From NCBI RefSeq assembly GCF_000701445.1, contig NZ_JNIX01000009.1, forward strand, positions 372,001-436,000: 64,000 bases of DNA. The letters run 5' to 3'. The position numbers and the translations under genes were made by a program. Positions 52,956 through 62,246 of the stretch are shown here, in pieces (position 1 is the stretch's first letter; the number at the start of each line of letters is the position of its first letter). Under the pieces are notes generated by a model that saw nothing but the letters and a program-made list of their open reading frames with translations, had not been told where the DNA came from and did not search any database. This DNA is from Brevundimonas bacteroides DSM 4726. Lineage in GTDB: Bacteria; Pseudomonadota; Alphaproteobacteria; Caulobacterales; Caulobacteraceae.

Positions 52956-54779
52956 TCAGCCCAGAGGCAGAGTGATCGTCACGCCCCCGGTGTGCCCGTC
53001 CGCCTGGTCGCCGAAACGACCCCGGTAGCCGATCTCGATATCCAGGATACCGACTTTGCCGGTGACCCCGGCGGCCGCGATGAAGGAACCGCCAAACGGA
53101 TCCTCATAGTCGCGCGCCAGCACCTGCGCCGGGTTGTTCAAAATGCCGACACGCACAGCCTGAGAACTGTCATCGAGGCTGTCGCGATAGCCGCCTTCCG
53201 CAAAGACGCCGAAGCCGCCGACGTCGCCTTCCGCCCGCAATGCGACCTCTCCGGTCACGCCTTTCACCTCGCGATCCCGGTACTCGTAGGTCGCCGCCAG
53301 CCCCTGTTCGACATAGCCGTCGATATCGGACGAGGCATAGGTGACGGCCACGCGGGGCGAGACCCGCAGGCCGCCCATGTCGAACCACAGACCCGCCTGG
53401 CCCCGGACGCCGACGCTGGATCCTTCGGTGACGCCCGATTGCACCAGGACACCGAGCGCGCTCTGACGGCGGATGTCTTCGAAATCCTCGGCAGCGATGC
53501 CGGCGGCGGCGTTGACGAACAGCGCGCCTGAGCGCCAGCCGCCGTAGACGTCAGCCGACAGCGTCTCCAGCACGAAGCCGGTCGCTCCGGCCTCGACATC
53601 GGCGCGGCGATAGCCGCCCGCCACGCCGAACCGCCAGGCCTGCGTCCCCGTCTCGAACGCCATCCGCCCGCCGTAGCTGGTCGCTTCGGCCGCGCCGACT
53701 GGTCCGCGCGCGTCCGTCTCGGTCGTGTCATAGAGGCCGCTGACCGAGACCGAAGTCCCCGCCTCCCACGCCGCCGAGCCCGACAAGCTGGCGGTCGCCA
53801 TGTCCAGCGCGTCCTCGCGGTGGCGATAGGCCGTCTCACCCTGCAACGTGGTGGGCGCGCCGCGATCGCCGTAGTACAGGTAGTCGTTGGCCAGGTTGGC
53901 AATCAGGGCATGGCCCGCCGCCGTCGGGTGAACGCCGTCCCAGTAGAGATAGTTCTGCGGGTCCGGGCACACTGTCACGCCGTTGAAGCACGAGGCGGTG
54001 ACGTTGGTCAGACCGAACAGACCGGGATTGGACGCCAAGGCGTCTCCGACCTTGGCGAGATCGAACAGAATGATGTTGGTGTTGGGCCGCGTCGGAGCCA
54101 GCGTCAGCAACGCGCTTTGCAATCCGGTGTTGAAGGCGGTTCCGGCGAAATCGGCCAGCGGAGCCAGCGGCGTGGGACGGAACTGCGGCGTGACGCCCAG
54201 GCGGGGCAGATTGGTCACCAAGATGGTCCCCGCTCCGCGCGAAGCGATGTCGCCGACGATGAAGCTGATGTCCGATACCGCGCCTGTCACGAAGGGTGTG
54301 ATGTAGCCCGTCGGATTGGCCTGAACCGCCGCGGGCTGGGTGGGAAACGCGCCCAGAGCCTGGAAGATGTTGTTCGCGCCACCCAGCACGCTGACCAGAT
54401 CGCCGGACCGGAACGTGCCGCCCGCCGTGGTATAGGTCGTCAGCTGCTGGCGCATACCCGGTGGGAAGGCCACGACGTTGTCCGTGCGCGAGCCGCCGTA
54501 GGCGTAGTTGATGCTGCCGTTGACCGAGCCATTGAACCTGGCTGCGTTGAAACCCAGCAGCTCCGTGAATACCGGCCCGTTCGAGAACCGCCCCCGGAAA
54601 TACGGCGGCGACGTCGGCTGCGTCCCGCCCGAGGCCAGGAACAGGTTGCCGTTGTCGCTCAGCGAATCACCGAACACGACGAGGCGGTTGTAGGTCTGGG
54701 CCGAAGCGGTGCCAGACAGTGCGGCAGCGGCGGCGAGCGTCAGGGCGCCGAGCGCGGCCCCGCGAAGAAAGCGTTTCAT
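52956..54779 (-). CDS. GDSL/SGNH esterase autotransporter
   Basis: From ATG 54779 (GGGAGGAC just upstream) the protein is 607 residues. The signal peptide ends TASAQT. The SGNH esterase domain (about 30-320) has the nucleophile block LVVFGDSLSDNGN, SVLGGANNIFQ (Asn block) and YWDGVHPTAAGHAL (catalytic Asp and His). The C-terminal 270 residues are an autotransporter beta-barrel with alternating aromatic strands, ending VTITLPLG. This is the EstA architecture: a surface-anchored lipase or esterase. It is monocistronic, with its own terminator. Confidence 0.93.
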   Translation of the reverse strand: MKRFLRGAALGALTLAAAAALSGTASAQTYNRLVVFGDSLSDNGNLFLASGGTQPTSPPYFRGRFSNGPVFTELLGFNAARFNGSVNGSINYAYGGSRTDNVVAFPPGMRQQLTTYTTAGGTFRSGDLVSVLGGANNIFQALGAFPTQPAAVQANPTGYITPFVTGAVSDISFIVGDIASRGAGTILVTNLPRLGVTPQFRPTPLAPLADFAGTAFNTGLQSALLTLAPTRPNTNIILFDLAKVGDALASNPGLFGLTNVTASCFNGVTVCPDPQNYLYWDGVHPTAAGHALIANLANDYLYYGDRGAPTTLQGETAYRHREDALDMATASLSGSAAWEAGTSVSVSGLYDTTETDARGPVGAAEATSYGGRMAFETGTQAWRFGVAGGYRRADVEAGATGFVLETLSADVYGGWRSGALFVNAAAGIAAEDFEDIRRQSALGVLVQSGVTEGSSVGVRGQAGLWFDMGGLRVSPRVAVTYASSDIDGYVEQGLAATYEYRDREVKGVTGEVALRAEGDVGGFGVFAEGGYRDSLDDSSQAVRVGILNNPAQVLARDYEDPFGGSFIAAAGVTGKVGILDIEIGYRGRFGDQADGHTGGVTITLPLG

Positions 54780-54869
54780 GATGTCCTCCCGTCGGCCGCC
54801 TTGTTTGCAACCGTTGTGCAACACTGTGCGCCGTCTACGGACAGACGCAAGATGCCGTAGGGGAAGGCT

Positions 54870-56759
54870 CTAGTGGAGCAACCGGAAACGCAGCGTTCCA
54901 GCAACACCCTTCAGCACCCGCAGCGCCTGCGGATCATAGTCGCGGTCCACGTCGGTGATGACATAGCCGGTCCGCTCGTCGGTCTTGAGATGCTGGCCCA
55001 GGATGTTCAGACCCGCTGCGGAGAGTTCACGGTTCAGCTCGGCCAAGACGCCCGGCTGGTTCCGGTGGATGTGCAGAATGCGGTGCCCGCCCGAGACCTC
55101 AGCCAGCTGTACGTTGGGCAGGTTGACGCAGAACGTTGTGTCGCCTCGGTTCAGATAGCCCAGCAGCCGCTCCGCCGCGAACTCGGCGATGGCTTCCTGC
55201 GCTTCCTCGGTCGAGCCGCCAATGTGCGGGGTCAGGATGACGTTCTTCAGGCCCCGCAGCGGGCTATCGAAGGGATCGGCGTTGGTGCGCGGCTCCTCCG
55301 GAAAGACGTCGATGGCCGCCCCGCCGACCCGACCCGAGCCGATGGCCTGGGCCAGGGCGCCGACGTCCACCACATGCCCCCGCGACAGGTTCAGGAACAA
55401 CGTCCCCGGCTTCATCGCCTGGAACTGCGCCGCGCCGATCAGGTTGGCGTTCTCCTTGCGCCCGTCGACGTGCAGGCTGACCACGTCGGCCTCCGCCAGC
55501 AGGGCGTCCAGCGACCGCATCCGCCGCGCGTTGCCCAGCGCCAGACGCTCCGACAGGTCGTGGAAGATCACCCGCATCCCCAGCGCCTCGGCCAGCACCG
55601 ACAGCTGCGACCCGATCGCCCCGTAACCGACGATGCCCAGCGTCTTGCCGCGCAACTCGCGTGATCCGTCCGCCGACTTGTTCCACTTGCCCTCGTGCAT
55701 CGCTGCCGATTTGTCGGCCACATCGCGCATCAGGGCGACGGTCAGGCCGATGGCTAGTTCCACCACGCTGCGGGTGTTCGAATAGGGGGCGTTGAAGACG
55801 GCCACGCCCCTGCCCGCCGCCGCCTCCAGATCGATCTGGTTGGTGCCGATGCAGAAAGCCGCGACGGCGAGCAGCCGGTCGGCTTCCGACAGCACCCGCT
55901 CGGTGACGTTGGTCTTGGACCGGATGCCCAGCACATGGACACCCTTGATCGCCGCGATCAGGTCGTCCTCGTCCAGCGCGCCCTTCTGGGTTTCGACCGA
56001 GTATCCGGCGTCCTCCAGACGCTCCACCGCCGCCGGGTGAATGTTCTCCAGCAACAGCATGCGGATGCGGCTCCGCGGATAGCTCCACCGCCCGGCCAGA
56101 CCTTCGGCATGCAGCAACTCGTCGATGGACCGCGCCTCGGCGTCGGCGACCTCGACCACGCGCTCACGCCGCGCGATCTCGGTGAAGGCGTAGAAGCGAT
56201 CCGCCGCACCGGCCAGCTTGACCTCGGCGTCGGTCCAGCCGTCCCCGACCATGACGACGGGACCTGTCAACCCCAGCGCCTTGATGACCTCCGGCTTGCC
56301 GCCCTCGCGCGACAGGGGGTTGACCTCGTCCACGCCGATCACGCGGCCCGCGTCGTCATAGACGAGATCGTTGCACAGCACCCTGTCCGCGCGCACGCCC
56401 AGCCGCTGGGCGATGGGCGCGATGATCTCGCGGAATCCGCCCGAAAGAATCACGAGCCGCTCGGGGTTCTCATTGAAGAATTTCAGGTTCCGCCGCACCG
56501 ACGGCGTGCCTTCGTCGAGAATGCGGTCCGCCAGGCTCAGCACATGCTCCCGCGTCAGCGGCAGGAGCTTGAGGCGGGTCCGCAACGCTTCGCCGAAGCC
56601 GATCTCGCCCGCCATCGCCCTATCGGTCAGCGACGCGACCTCGGCCCGGATCGCCTCGGCGTCCGCATAGCCGGCCAAGGCGATCTCGGCGAGCGCCTCC
56701 AGCGTTTCGATCCTCACCAGGGTCGAGTCGAAGTCGAAGATCAGCGTGGGGGCGGCCAT
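54870..56759 (-). CDS. serA: Phosphoserine phosphatase-like domain fused to phosphoglycerate dehydrogenase
   Basis: A 629-residue fusion. Residues 1-230 are a HAD phosphatase of the SerB type: IFDFDSTLVRIETLEAL (Asp9, Asp11), LVILSGGFREIIAPIAQRLG and VVMVGDGWTDAEVK. Residues 235-550 are D-3-phosphoglycerate dehydrogenase, with LGIVGYGAIGSQLSVLAE (NAD loop) and LTPHIGGSTEEAQEAIAEF (catalytic His). Residues about 555-629 are an ACT domain (HIHRNQPGVLAELNREL). The fusion would join the first and last steps of serine synthesis in one chain, leaving the transaminase step separate. A 5' gap follows to the SDR-like gene. Confidence 0.92.
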   Translation of the reverse strand: MAAPTLIFDFDSTLVRIETLEALAEIALAGYADAEAIRAEVASLTDRAMAGEIGFGEALRTRLKLLPLTREHVLSLADRILDEGTPSVRRNLKFFNENPERLVILSGGFREIIAPIAQRLGVRADRVLCNDLVYDDAGRVIGVDEVNPLSREGGKPEVIKALGLTGPVVMVGDGWTDAEVKLAGAADRFYAFTEIARRERVVEVADAEARSIDELLHAEGLAGRWSYPRSRIRMLLLENIHPAAVERLEDAGYSVETQKGALDEDDLIAAIKGVHVLGIRSKTNVTERVLSEADRLLAVAAFCIGTNQIDLEAAAGRGVAVFNAPYSNTRSVVELAIGLTVALMRDVADKSAAMHEGKWNKSADGSRELRGKTLGIVGYGAIGSQLSVLAEALGMRVIFHDLSERLALGNARRMRSLDALLAEADVVSLHVDGRKENANLIGAAQFQAMKPGTLFLNLSRGHVVDVGALAQAIGSGRVGGAAIDVFPEEPRTNADPFDSPLRGLKNVILTPHIGGSTEEAQEAIAEFAAERLLGYLNRGDTTFCVNLPNVQLAEVSGGHRILHIHRNQPGVLAELNRELSAAGLNILGQHLKTDERTGYVITDVDRDYDPQALRVLKGVAGTLRFRLLH

Positions 56760-56834
56760 GCCCCTGTTAAGCGGACCTTCGCAGATGCAGCAAGGCCGCA
56801 GCCACGCCTGCGGCCTCGATAGCGTCGAACGACT

Positions 56835-58223
56835 TTAGAGCCCGGTGATCCGCCGCACCCGGCTGTCCGGCCGCTGGCTCTCCAGCGCCGCCGCGCCGAT
56901 GGCCGCTGCGATGGTCGCCACCGCCAGCAACGCCCCGCCCTCCTTGGCGTGATCTCGGGCATAACGACCGGCCTCGTCGGCATAGCGACGGGCCTCACGG
57001 GCGTACTTGCGACGCTGCTTTTCCGACACCGCGCGCTGACCGCGCTTCAGCAGCTTGCGGGCGCCATATCGTGCGTCGTCCGACAGGTCGCTCGCCCGGT
57101 CGCCCAGATCGGCGGCGCGTTCGCCAAGACCCCGCGAGATGTCGCTGAACCGGTGGCGCAGCGTCTCGGCGTCGATCCAGCCGCGCGGGTCGATGCGGTC
57201 GCGGATCGCCTCATAGCGGCGCGGGCCCGTGCGCTGGGTCAGCAGCACCGCCGCCGCCGCCGCCAGCACGACAACCGCAAGAGAACCGGCCGTGACGCCG
57301 GGATGTTTCCTTACCTCGGCCAGGGCGCTGAAGTTGCGAACCATGGGATAGATCATCTCCTCGTCGGTATCCTCGCCGTCTGGCCCGTCCAGGCCCTCGG
57401 CGTCCCACGCGGGATCGTCGCCCCGCCGTGCCACAGGAGCGAACCGGGCCAGCAAAGGTTCCGCGAACTCCGGCGCCGCCGCCGAGATCATGGCGATCAA
57501 ACGCCCCGTCCCGCCGACCGTGATCTCGGTGATCGGATGGTGCGCGCACCACAGGGCCGCGTCGGCCACCACCTCGGCCGCATAGACCGGCTGGGGCGGC
57601 AGGCCCGCTCGCCGCGCTCCGGCCGGGTAAAGCACCGGCCCCGGCTTGATCAGCGACACCGACACCGGATGGTCGTCCCGCCTTAGCCGCGCCCGCAGGT
57701 CGTTGATGAAGGCTTTGGTCGCCGCCTTGGCCGCCTCGTGCGCGACCCAGCCGGGTTCGGGGAGATCCGAGAGGCTGGGGCCCACATTGACGATCGCCCC
57801 TCCCCCCTTGCGCCGCGATAGATGCTCGGCGGCGATCAGCGAGCCGTTGACTAGGCCCTCATAGCCCGCGTGTTCGCCTGCCCCGGCGTCGTCGATTCCG
57901 CTATCGTCAGCGACGGGCGTCTGGACGGGTCCGACGATGTTGATCCAGCTGGTGAAGCCCTCGAACAGCCGCACGCACTTCTGGGCCGCCGCCGACAGGG
58001 CGTCGTAGTCAGCCGGGTCCGCCGCCGCATAGGCCGCCCGCCCGCCGTCCCGCTGGATCGCCTCCACGAGATGGCGCAGCGCCCGCTCGTCGGTGTCGAT
58101 CAGGAAGACGCAAGCCCCCGCCCGCGCCGCCCGCCGCGCCGTGGCCAGTCCCACGCCGTGCGCCGCCTGGGTGACCACGATCGCCTGCTGCTTCAGGGGC
58201 TTCAGCGACGGTCTGTCGAACAT
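56835..58223 (-). CDS. Degenerate short-chain dehydrogenase with membrane and helical tail
   Basis: From ATG 58223 about 462 residues. The N-terminal 245 residues follow the SDR fold, with VVTQAAHGVGLATARRA in place of TGxxxGIG, INIVGPVQ, and SLIKPGPVLYPAG. The catalytic Tyr-x-x-x-Lys is altered: WVAHEAAKAATKAF has His in place of Tyr. After a linker comes a membrane segment (GSLAVVVLAAAAAVLLTQRT) and a long basic helical region, then a second hydrophobic stretch (ALLAVATIAAAIGAAALE). It may have lost dehydrogenase activity. An in-frame ATG at 58265 would add 14 residues. Confidence 0.8.
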   Translation of the reverse strand: MFDRPSLKPLKQQAIVVTQAAHGVGLATARRAARAGACVFLIDTDERALRHLVEAIQRDGGRAAYAAADPADYDALSAAAQKCVRLFEGFTSWINIVGPVQTPVADDSGIDDAGAGEHAGYEGLVNGSLIAAEHLSRRKGGGAIVNVGPSLSDLPEPGWVAHEAAKAATKAFINDLRARLRRDDHPVSVSLIKPGPVLYPAGARRAGLPPQPVYAAEVVADAALWCAHHPITEITVGGTGRLIAMISAAAPEFAEPLLARFAPVARRGDDPAWDAEGLDGPDGEDTDEEMIYPMVRNFSALAEVRKHPGVTAGSLAVVVLAAAAAVLLTQRTGPRRYEAIRDRIDPRGWIDAETLRHRFSDISRGLGERAADLGDRASDLSDDARYGARKLLKRGQRAVSEKQRRKYAREARRYADEAGRYARDHAKEGGALLAVATIAAAIGAAALESQRPDSRVRRITGL

Positions 58224-58343
58224 GGGCGGTCTCTCGGAAGCAATGGTCGCGACACAGATAGCCACGCGAACCGGCCCTTACCATCGCGCTTGTGGTTTCC
58301 TATCTTGCCCCCTTCACCGATTTTCTGCTTCCCAGGATCCGCC

Positions 58344-59261
58344 GTGACCGATCACGCGCCGGCGCCCAGCGCGCCCACCGACAACCTCGCCGCCGCCTTC
58401 CAGATCGAGGGCTGGCCCGTGCGCGGCCGCCTGGTGCGGCTGGGCGATGCCATCGACACCATTCTGTCCGCCCACGCCTATCCGGAGCCGGTCGCGGCCC
58501 TGCTCGGCGAAGCCTGCGCGCTCGCCGCCCTGGTCGGCTCCAGCCTGAAGTTCGAAGGCCGTCTGATCGTCCAGGCCCAGGGCGACGGCCCGGTCCGCTA
58601 TGTCGTCGCCGACTACGACACCGAGGGATTCCTGCGCGGCTACTGCCGCTACGACGAGGCCGATGTCGCCGCCGCCTCGAGCGGCTTCGCGCGCCCCGGC
58701 GCCCGGACCCTACTGGGCCAGGGCGTCTTCGTCATGACCCTGGACCGCGGCCCGGACTTCGAGCGCACCCAGGGCATCACCCCCATCGAGGGCGAGAGTC
58801 TGTCGCTGGCCGCCGAGCACTACTTCGAACAGTCCGAGCAGATCCCGACCAAGGTGCGCCTGGCCGTCGGCCCCGTCACCACCGGCGCCGGCACGCATTG
58901 GCGCGCGGGTGGCGCTCTCATCCAGCTGATCGCCGCCGACGACGCCCGCGGCTCGACCGAGGAAGCCTGGGACCGCACCCGCGCCCTGTTCCACACCCTG
59001 GCCGACGACGAACTGATCGATCCCACGATCACGCCCCAGACGCTGCTGTTCCGCCTGTTCCACGAGGACGGGGTGAGGCTGGAGGACGCCCGCCCGCTCA
59101 AGGCCCAGTGCCGCTGCTCCGCCGACCGCGTCGAGACGGTCTTGGCCTCCTTCAGCCCGGAGGAACGCGCCGACATGGTCGAGCCGGATGGCAAGATCCA
59201 TGTCACCTGCGAGTACTGCGCGCGCGTCTATGCGCTGGAGCCCCAAGCGGCCGGGGCTTAA
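58344..59261 (+). CDS. hslO: Hsp33 redox-regulated chaperone
   Basis: From GTG 58344 the protein is 305 residues. The N-terminal domain shows GRLVRLGDAIDTILSAHAYP and ACALAALVGSSLKFEGRLIV. The C-terminal zinc domain carries the four cysteines in KAQCRCSADR and HVTCEYCARVY (CxC and CxxC). Oxidation of these releases zinc and turns Hsp33 into a holdase that protects proteins during oxidative stress. Genes to the left and right run convergently or divergently, so it is probably monocistronic. Confidence 0.94.
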   Translation: MTDHAPAPSAPTDNLAAAFQIEGWPVRGRLVRLGDAIDTILSAHAYPEPVAALLGEACALAALVGSSLKFEGRLIVQAQGDGPVRYVVADYDTEGFLRGYCRYDEADVAAASSGFARPGARTLLGQGVFVMTLDRGPDFERTQGITPIEGESLSLAAEHYFEQSEQIPTKVRLAVGPVTTGAGTHWRAGGALIQLIAADDARGSTEEAWDRTRALFHTLADDELIDPTITPQTLLFRLFHEDGVRLEDARPLKAQCRCSADRVETVLASFSPEERADMVEPDGKIHVTCEYCARVYALEPQAAGA

Positions 59262-59342
59262 AGAGCCGGCCTCGCGGATGGAGAGGCACACGTAGGCCTC
59301 AGTGCCAGAACGTCATCGTAGGCCCGAGCCCTTCGACAAGAA

Positions 59343-59374
59343 AAAGGGGCCGGACGTCGCCGCCCGGCCCCTTT
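59343..59374. terminator. Bidirectional terminator between hslO and the RTX gene
   Basis: AAAGGGGCCGG (59343-59353) and CCGGCCCCTTT (59364-59374) form an 11-bp stem with a 10-nt loop. The reverse strand continues with TTTTTC, ideal for the leftward RTX gene; the forward side ends TTTCCC. Confidence 0.8.
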
Positions 59375-59395
59375 CCCTTGGAGTCTCCGTCCGGC

Positions 59396-62107
59396 CTAGA
59401 CGAAGTTCGTGAAGTCGAGGTTGGCGAGCGTGCCCCCTACGACGAAGAACGCGGCGTTGGAGGTCGTGGCCGCCGCGTCGACGGCGGTGAAGACCCAGGC
59501 CCCCGAGCCGTCCGACAGGGCCACCACCACGACCGTCACGTCGTTGCCGACGATCGAGAAGGTGCCATTCGCGGCCGTGAGGGCGGCGGCGAAATCGGCT
59601 TGGGTCGTCTCGGCGTAGTTCACCGCCGTGATCGGAGCTCCGGTGATGTCGAAGACGTCCCCGGCGTTGAAGTCAAGGTACCGGTCGGCGTCGACCAGCG
59701 TCGGATTGGAGTCCGTCGCCGTGGTGATCACGAACACATCATTGCCCGCGCCGCCCGAGATCGTGTCGGAGCCGACACCGCCGATGATGGTGTCCGCGCC
59801 GTCGCCGCCCGAGATGTTGTCCGCGCCGTCGCCGCCCGCGATGCTGTCGGCCCCCGCGCCACCCGAGATGGCGTCGTCGAGCAGACCGCCATCGATGGTG
59901 TCGTTGCCGTCGCCGCCCGAGATGGAGTCGGCGCCGTCGCCGCCGATGACAATGTCGTTGCCGCCGCCCGACGAAATCGCATCAGCGCCGAGGCCGCCGT
60001 CGATCGAGTCGTTGCCCGAGCCGGTGGTGATGCTGTCCGCGCCGTCACCCGAGACGACGGTGTTGTTGCCTTCACCGCCCTGGATGTTGTCGCCGACCGC
60101 GCCGCCGGTGATCGAGTCGTTGCCGTCACCGCCAGACAGAACGTTCAGGCCGTCACCCGCAACGATGGTGTCGTTGCCGGCATCGCCGTTGATCGTGTCA
60201 GCGCCCGTGCCGCCGGTGATGTTGTCATCGCCGTTGCCGCCCGAGACGTTGTTGGCGCCGTCGCCCGCACCGATCGCGTCGTTGCCGTCGCCGCCCGAGA
60301 TCGTGTCAGCGCCCGATCCGGCGGTGATGGTGTCGTTTCCAGCGCCACCGGCCAGGTTGTTGGCACCCGAACCAGCCGAGATGGTGTCCTCGCCGTCGCC
60401 GCCGGATACCACATCGTTCCCGACACCGGAGACGATGCTGTCGTTGCCTGTACCACCGACAAGGGTGTTGTTCCCGTCACTTCCGTCGATGGTATCGTTG
60501 CCGTCACCACCGTCGATCACATCATTGCCGATCAAGGCCAGGATGTTGTCATTGCCGGTGCCACCGTTGACGGTGTTGTTGCCGTCGCCAGCGTCGATGA
60601 GGTCGTTGCCGTCATCGCCGCCGATCAGGTCGTTGCCGGACCCACCCGTGATATTGTCGTTGCCGGCTTCACCGTTGATCGTGTCATTGCCTACGCTGCC
60701 GTTGACGGTGTCGTTGCCATCGCCGCCCAGCAGGACGTCGTTGCCGAAACCGCCATCAATGTCGTCGTTGCCTGCACCCCCCGATGCAGTATCGTTTCCG
60801 TCTGACGCCACCAGCTGGTCGTCGCCCAGATCACCAAACAGCTGATCATCGCCGACATCGGCCGAAATGGTGTCGTTGCCTTGGCCGCCAAGCAGGGTGT
60901 CATTGCCTGAGCCGCCTTGAATGAAGTCGTTACCCAAGTTGCCCTGGATGAAGTCGTTGTCAGCGCCCCCTTCCAGGGCGTCGTTGCCCTGACCGCCGAA
61001 GATGAAATCATCACCAGCGTCACCGAAGATGCTGTCGTTGCCTTGGCCGCCCTGCAGCAGACCGTCATTGCCGTTTCCGCCACGAATGGTGTCATCGCCG
61101 TTGCCGCCGAACACGGTATCCGCCCCGTTCGAGGCCCCGATGTCGTCATTGCCGTTGCCACCGTCGATAACGTCGTCGCCGTCCTCGGTGGCGCCGCCAC
61201 CAAAGGCCGTGCCGATGACATCATTGCCTTCGCCGCCGTTGATCGTGTCGTTGCCGTTGTTGCCGATCAGGACGTCGTCGCCATTGTCGCCGTTCAGGAC
61301 GTCGTTGCCGTTACCGGCACCGACCGAGTCGTTGCCGTTGCCGCCATTGATGGTGTCGTTTCCGTTTTCAGTTCCGCCACTGGAGGTGTTGATCTGGTCG
61401 TTGCCGTCACCGCCGTTGATGACGTCGTCGCCTTCACCACCCACCAGGGTGTCGTTGCCAAGGTCGCCGAACAGCAGGTCGTTGCCATTGTCCCCGGAGA
61501 GGTTGTCACCGCCCTGACCGCCGATCAGGGTGTCGGCACCGGTACCGCCAGAAAGGATATCGTCGCCGAGGTTGCCCTGCAGGTAGTCGTTGCCGTTCTC
61601 GCCCAGCAGGCTGTCGGTGCCCTGACCCCCATAGAGGAAGTCCGCCCCTTCACCCCCGCGCAGGGTGTCGTTGGCGGCGTTGCCCTGCAGCAGGTCGGCA
61701 CCGTCGCCGCCCAGCAGGCTGTCGGCACCGTTGCCGCCGAAGATCTGGTCGTCTCCATTGTTGCCGGTGATGACGTCATCGCCGTCGTTGCCGAACAAAA
61801 GGTCCGCGAAGGCGTCGCCGTCGATGGTCTCGTTGGTGCCCAGCCCATAGACTAGGATCGAACCGTCGGCGAACTGGAAGCTGTTGACCCCCGACACCGC
61901 CGCGCGGCTGAAGTTCAGCGACGTCGTGCCCGTCCCCGGGTTAGCGATGGTGATCGTCTCCGGATCCGCGCCCAGCGCCGGGTTCACCGTGATCAACGTC
62001 CCCGTCGCCGTCCCCGACGAGAAGAAGATGATGTCGGTTCCCGCCGCATCGCCAGTGTAGGCTGTGGCTTGCGCCTGGGTGGCGGTACGGAAATCGAGAT
62101 TGGCCAT
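59396..62107 (-). CDS. RTX-repeat calcium-binding protein
   Basis: A 903-residue acidic, Gly/Asp/Asn-rich protein. The first about 105 residues are non-repetitive, beginning [13 protein letters not shown]. About 690 residues follow of nonapeptide RTX units, such as [19 protein letters not shown] and [15 protein letters not shown], which bind calcium and fold into parallel beta rolls. The last 110 residues are non-repetitive ([19 protein letters not shown] and [10 protein letters not shown]), consistent with a C-terminal type I secretion signal. There is no enzymatic domain and no type I exporter gene nearby. The repetitive DNA creates long antisense open frames that are not genes. Confidence 0.93.
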   Translation of the reverse strand: MANLDFRTATQAQATAYTGDAAGTDIIFFSSGTATGTLITVNPALGADPETITIANPGTGTTSLNFSRAAVSGVNSFQFADGSILVYGLGTNETIDGDAFADLLFGNDGDDVITGNNGDDQIFGGNGADSLLGGDGADLLQGNAANDTLRGGEGADFLYGGQGTDSLLGENGNDYLQGNLGDDILSGGTGADTLIGGQGGDNLSGDNGNDLLFGDLGNDTLVGGEGDDVINGGDGNDQINTSSGGTENGNDTINGGNGNDSVGAGNGNDVLNGDNGDDVLIGNNGNDTINGGEGNDVIGTAFGGGATEDGDDVIDGGNGNDDIGASNGADTVFGGNGDDTIRGGNGNDGLLQGGQGNDSIFGDAGDDFIFGGQGNDALEGGADNDFIQGNLGNDFIQGGSGNDTLLGGQGNDTISADVGDDQLFGDLGDDQLVASDGNDTASGGAGNDDIDGGFGNDVLLGGDGNDTVNGSVGNDTINGEAGNDNITGGSGNDLIGGDDGNDLIDAGDGNNTVNGGTGNDNILALIGNDVIDGGDGNDTIDGSDGNNTLVGGTGNDSIVSGVGNDVVSGGDGEDTISAGSGANNLAGGAGNDTITAGSGADTISGGDGNDAIGAGDGANNVSGGNGDDNITGGTGADTINGDAGNDTIVAGDGLNVLSGGDGNDSITGGAVGDNIQGGEGNNTVVSGDGADSITTGSGNDSIDGGLGADAISSGGGNDIVIGGDGADSISGGDGNDTIDGGLLDDAISGGAGADSIAGGDGADNISGGDGADTIIGGVGSDTISGGAGNDVFVITTATDSNPTLVDADRYLDFNAGDVFDITGAPITAVNYAETTQADFAAALTAANGTFSIVGNDVTVVVVALSDGSGAWVFTAVDAAATTSNAAFFVVGGTLANLDFTNFV

Positions 62108-62246
62108 GGGTCTCTCCGGAGACGCCCCGCCCGGCCTCGGACGGAACGATCAAGTTAACAGCGCAGCTTGCGGCATAAGGCAACGCTTGCGCCTTGTCGA
62201 TACCGACGTTCGCAAAGTTCCAGATTGTTTCAATGCAACCCGGGAC
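62108..62246. promoter_or_regulatory. Gap upstream of the RTX gene
   Basis: A 139-bp gap between the RTX start and the end of the gamma-glutamyltransferase-family gene, both leftward. It is AT-richer than its surroundings and probably carries the RTX promoter; no distinct motif is assigned. Confidence 0.35.

Noticed and set aside
51921..53531. 536-residue forward open frame spanning three reverse genes
   Set aside because: Crosses the intergenic terminator and three recognised genes on the other strand.
58292..60805. 837-residue forward open frame overlapping hslO and the RTX gene
   Set aside because: It is a low-complexity antisense reading of the RTX repeats plus a shifted reading of hslO; both real genes have clear motifs in their own frames.
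59700..61800. Regularly spaced short repeats, considered as a CRISPR array
   Set aside because: The periodicity is 27 bp coding for nonapeptide RTX units in an open frame; there are no unique spacers.
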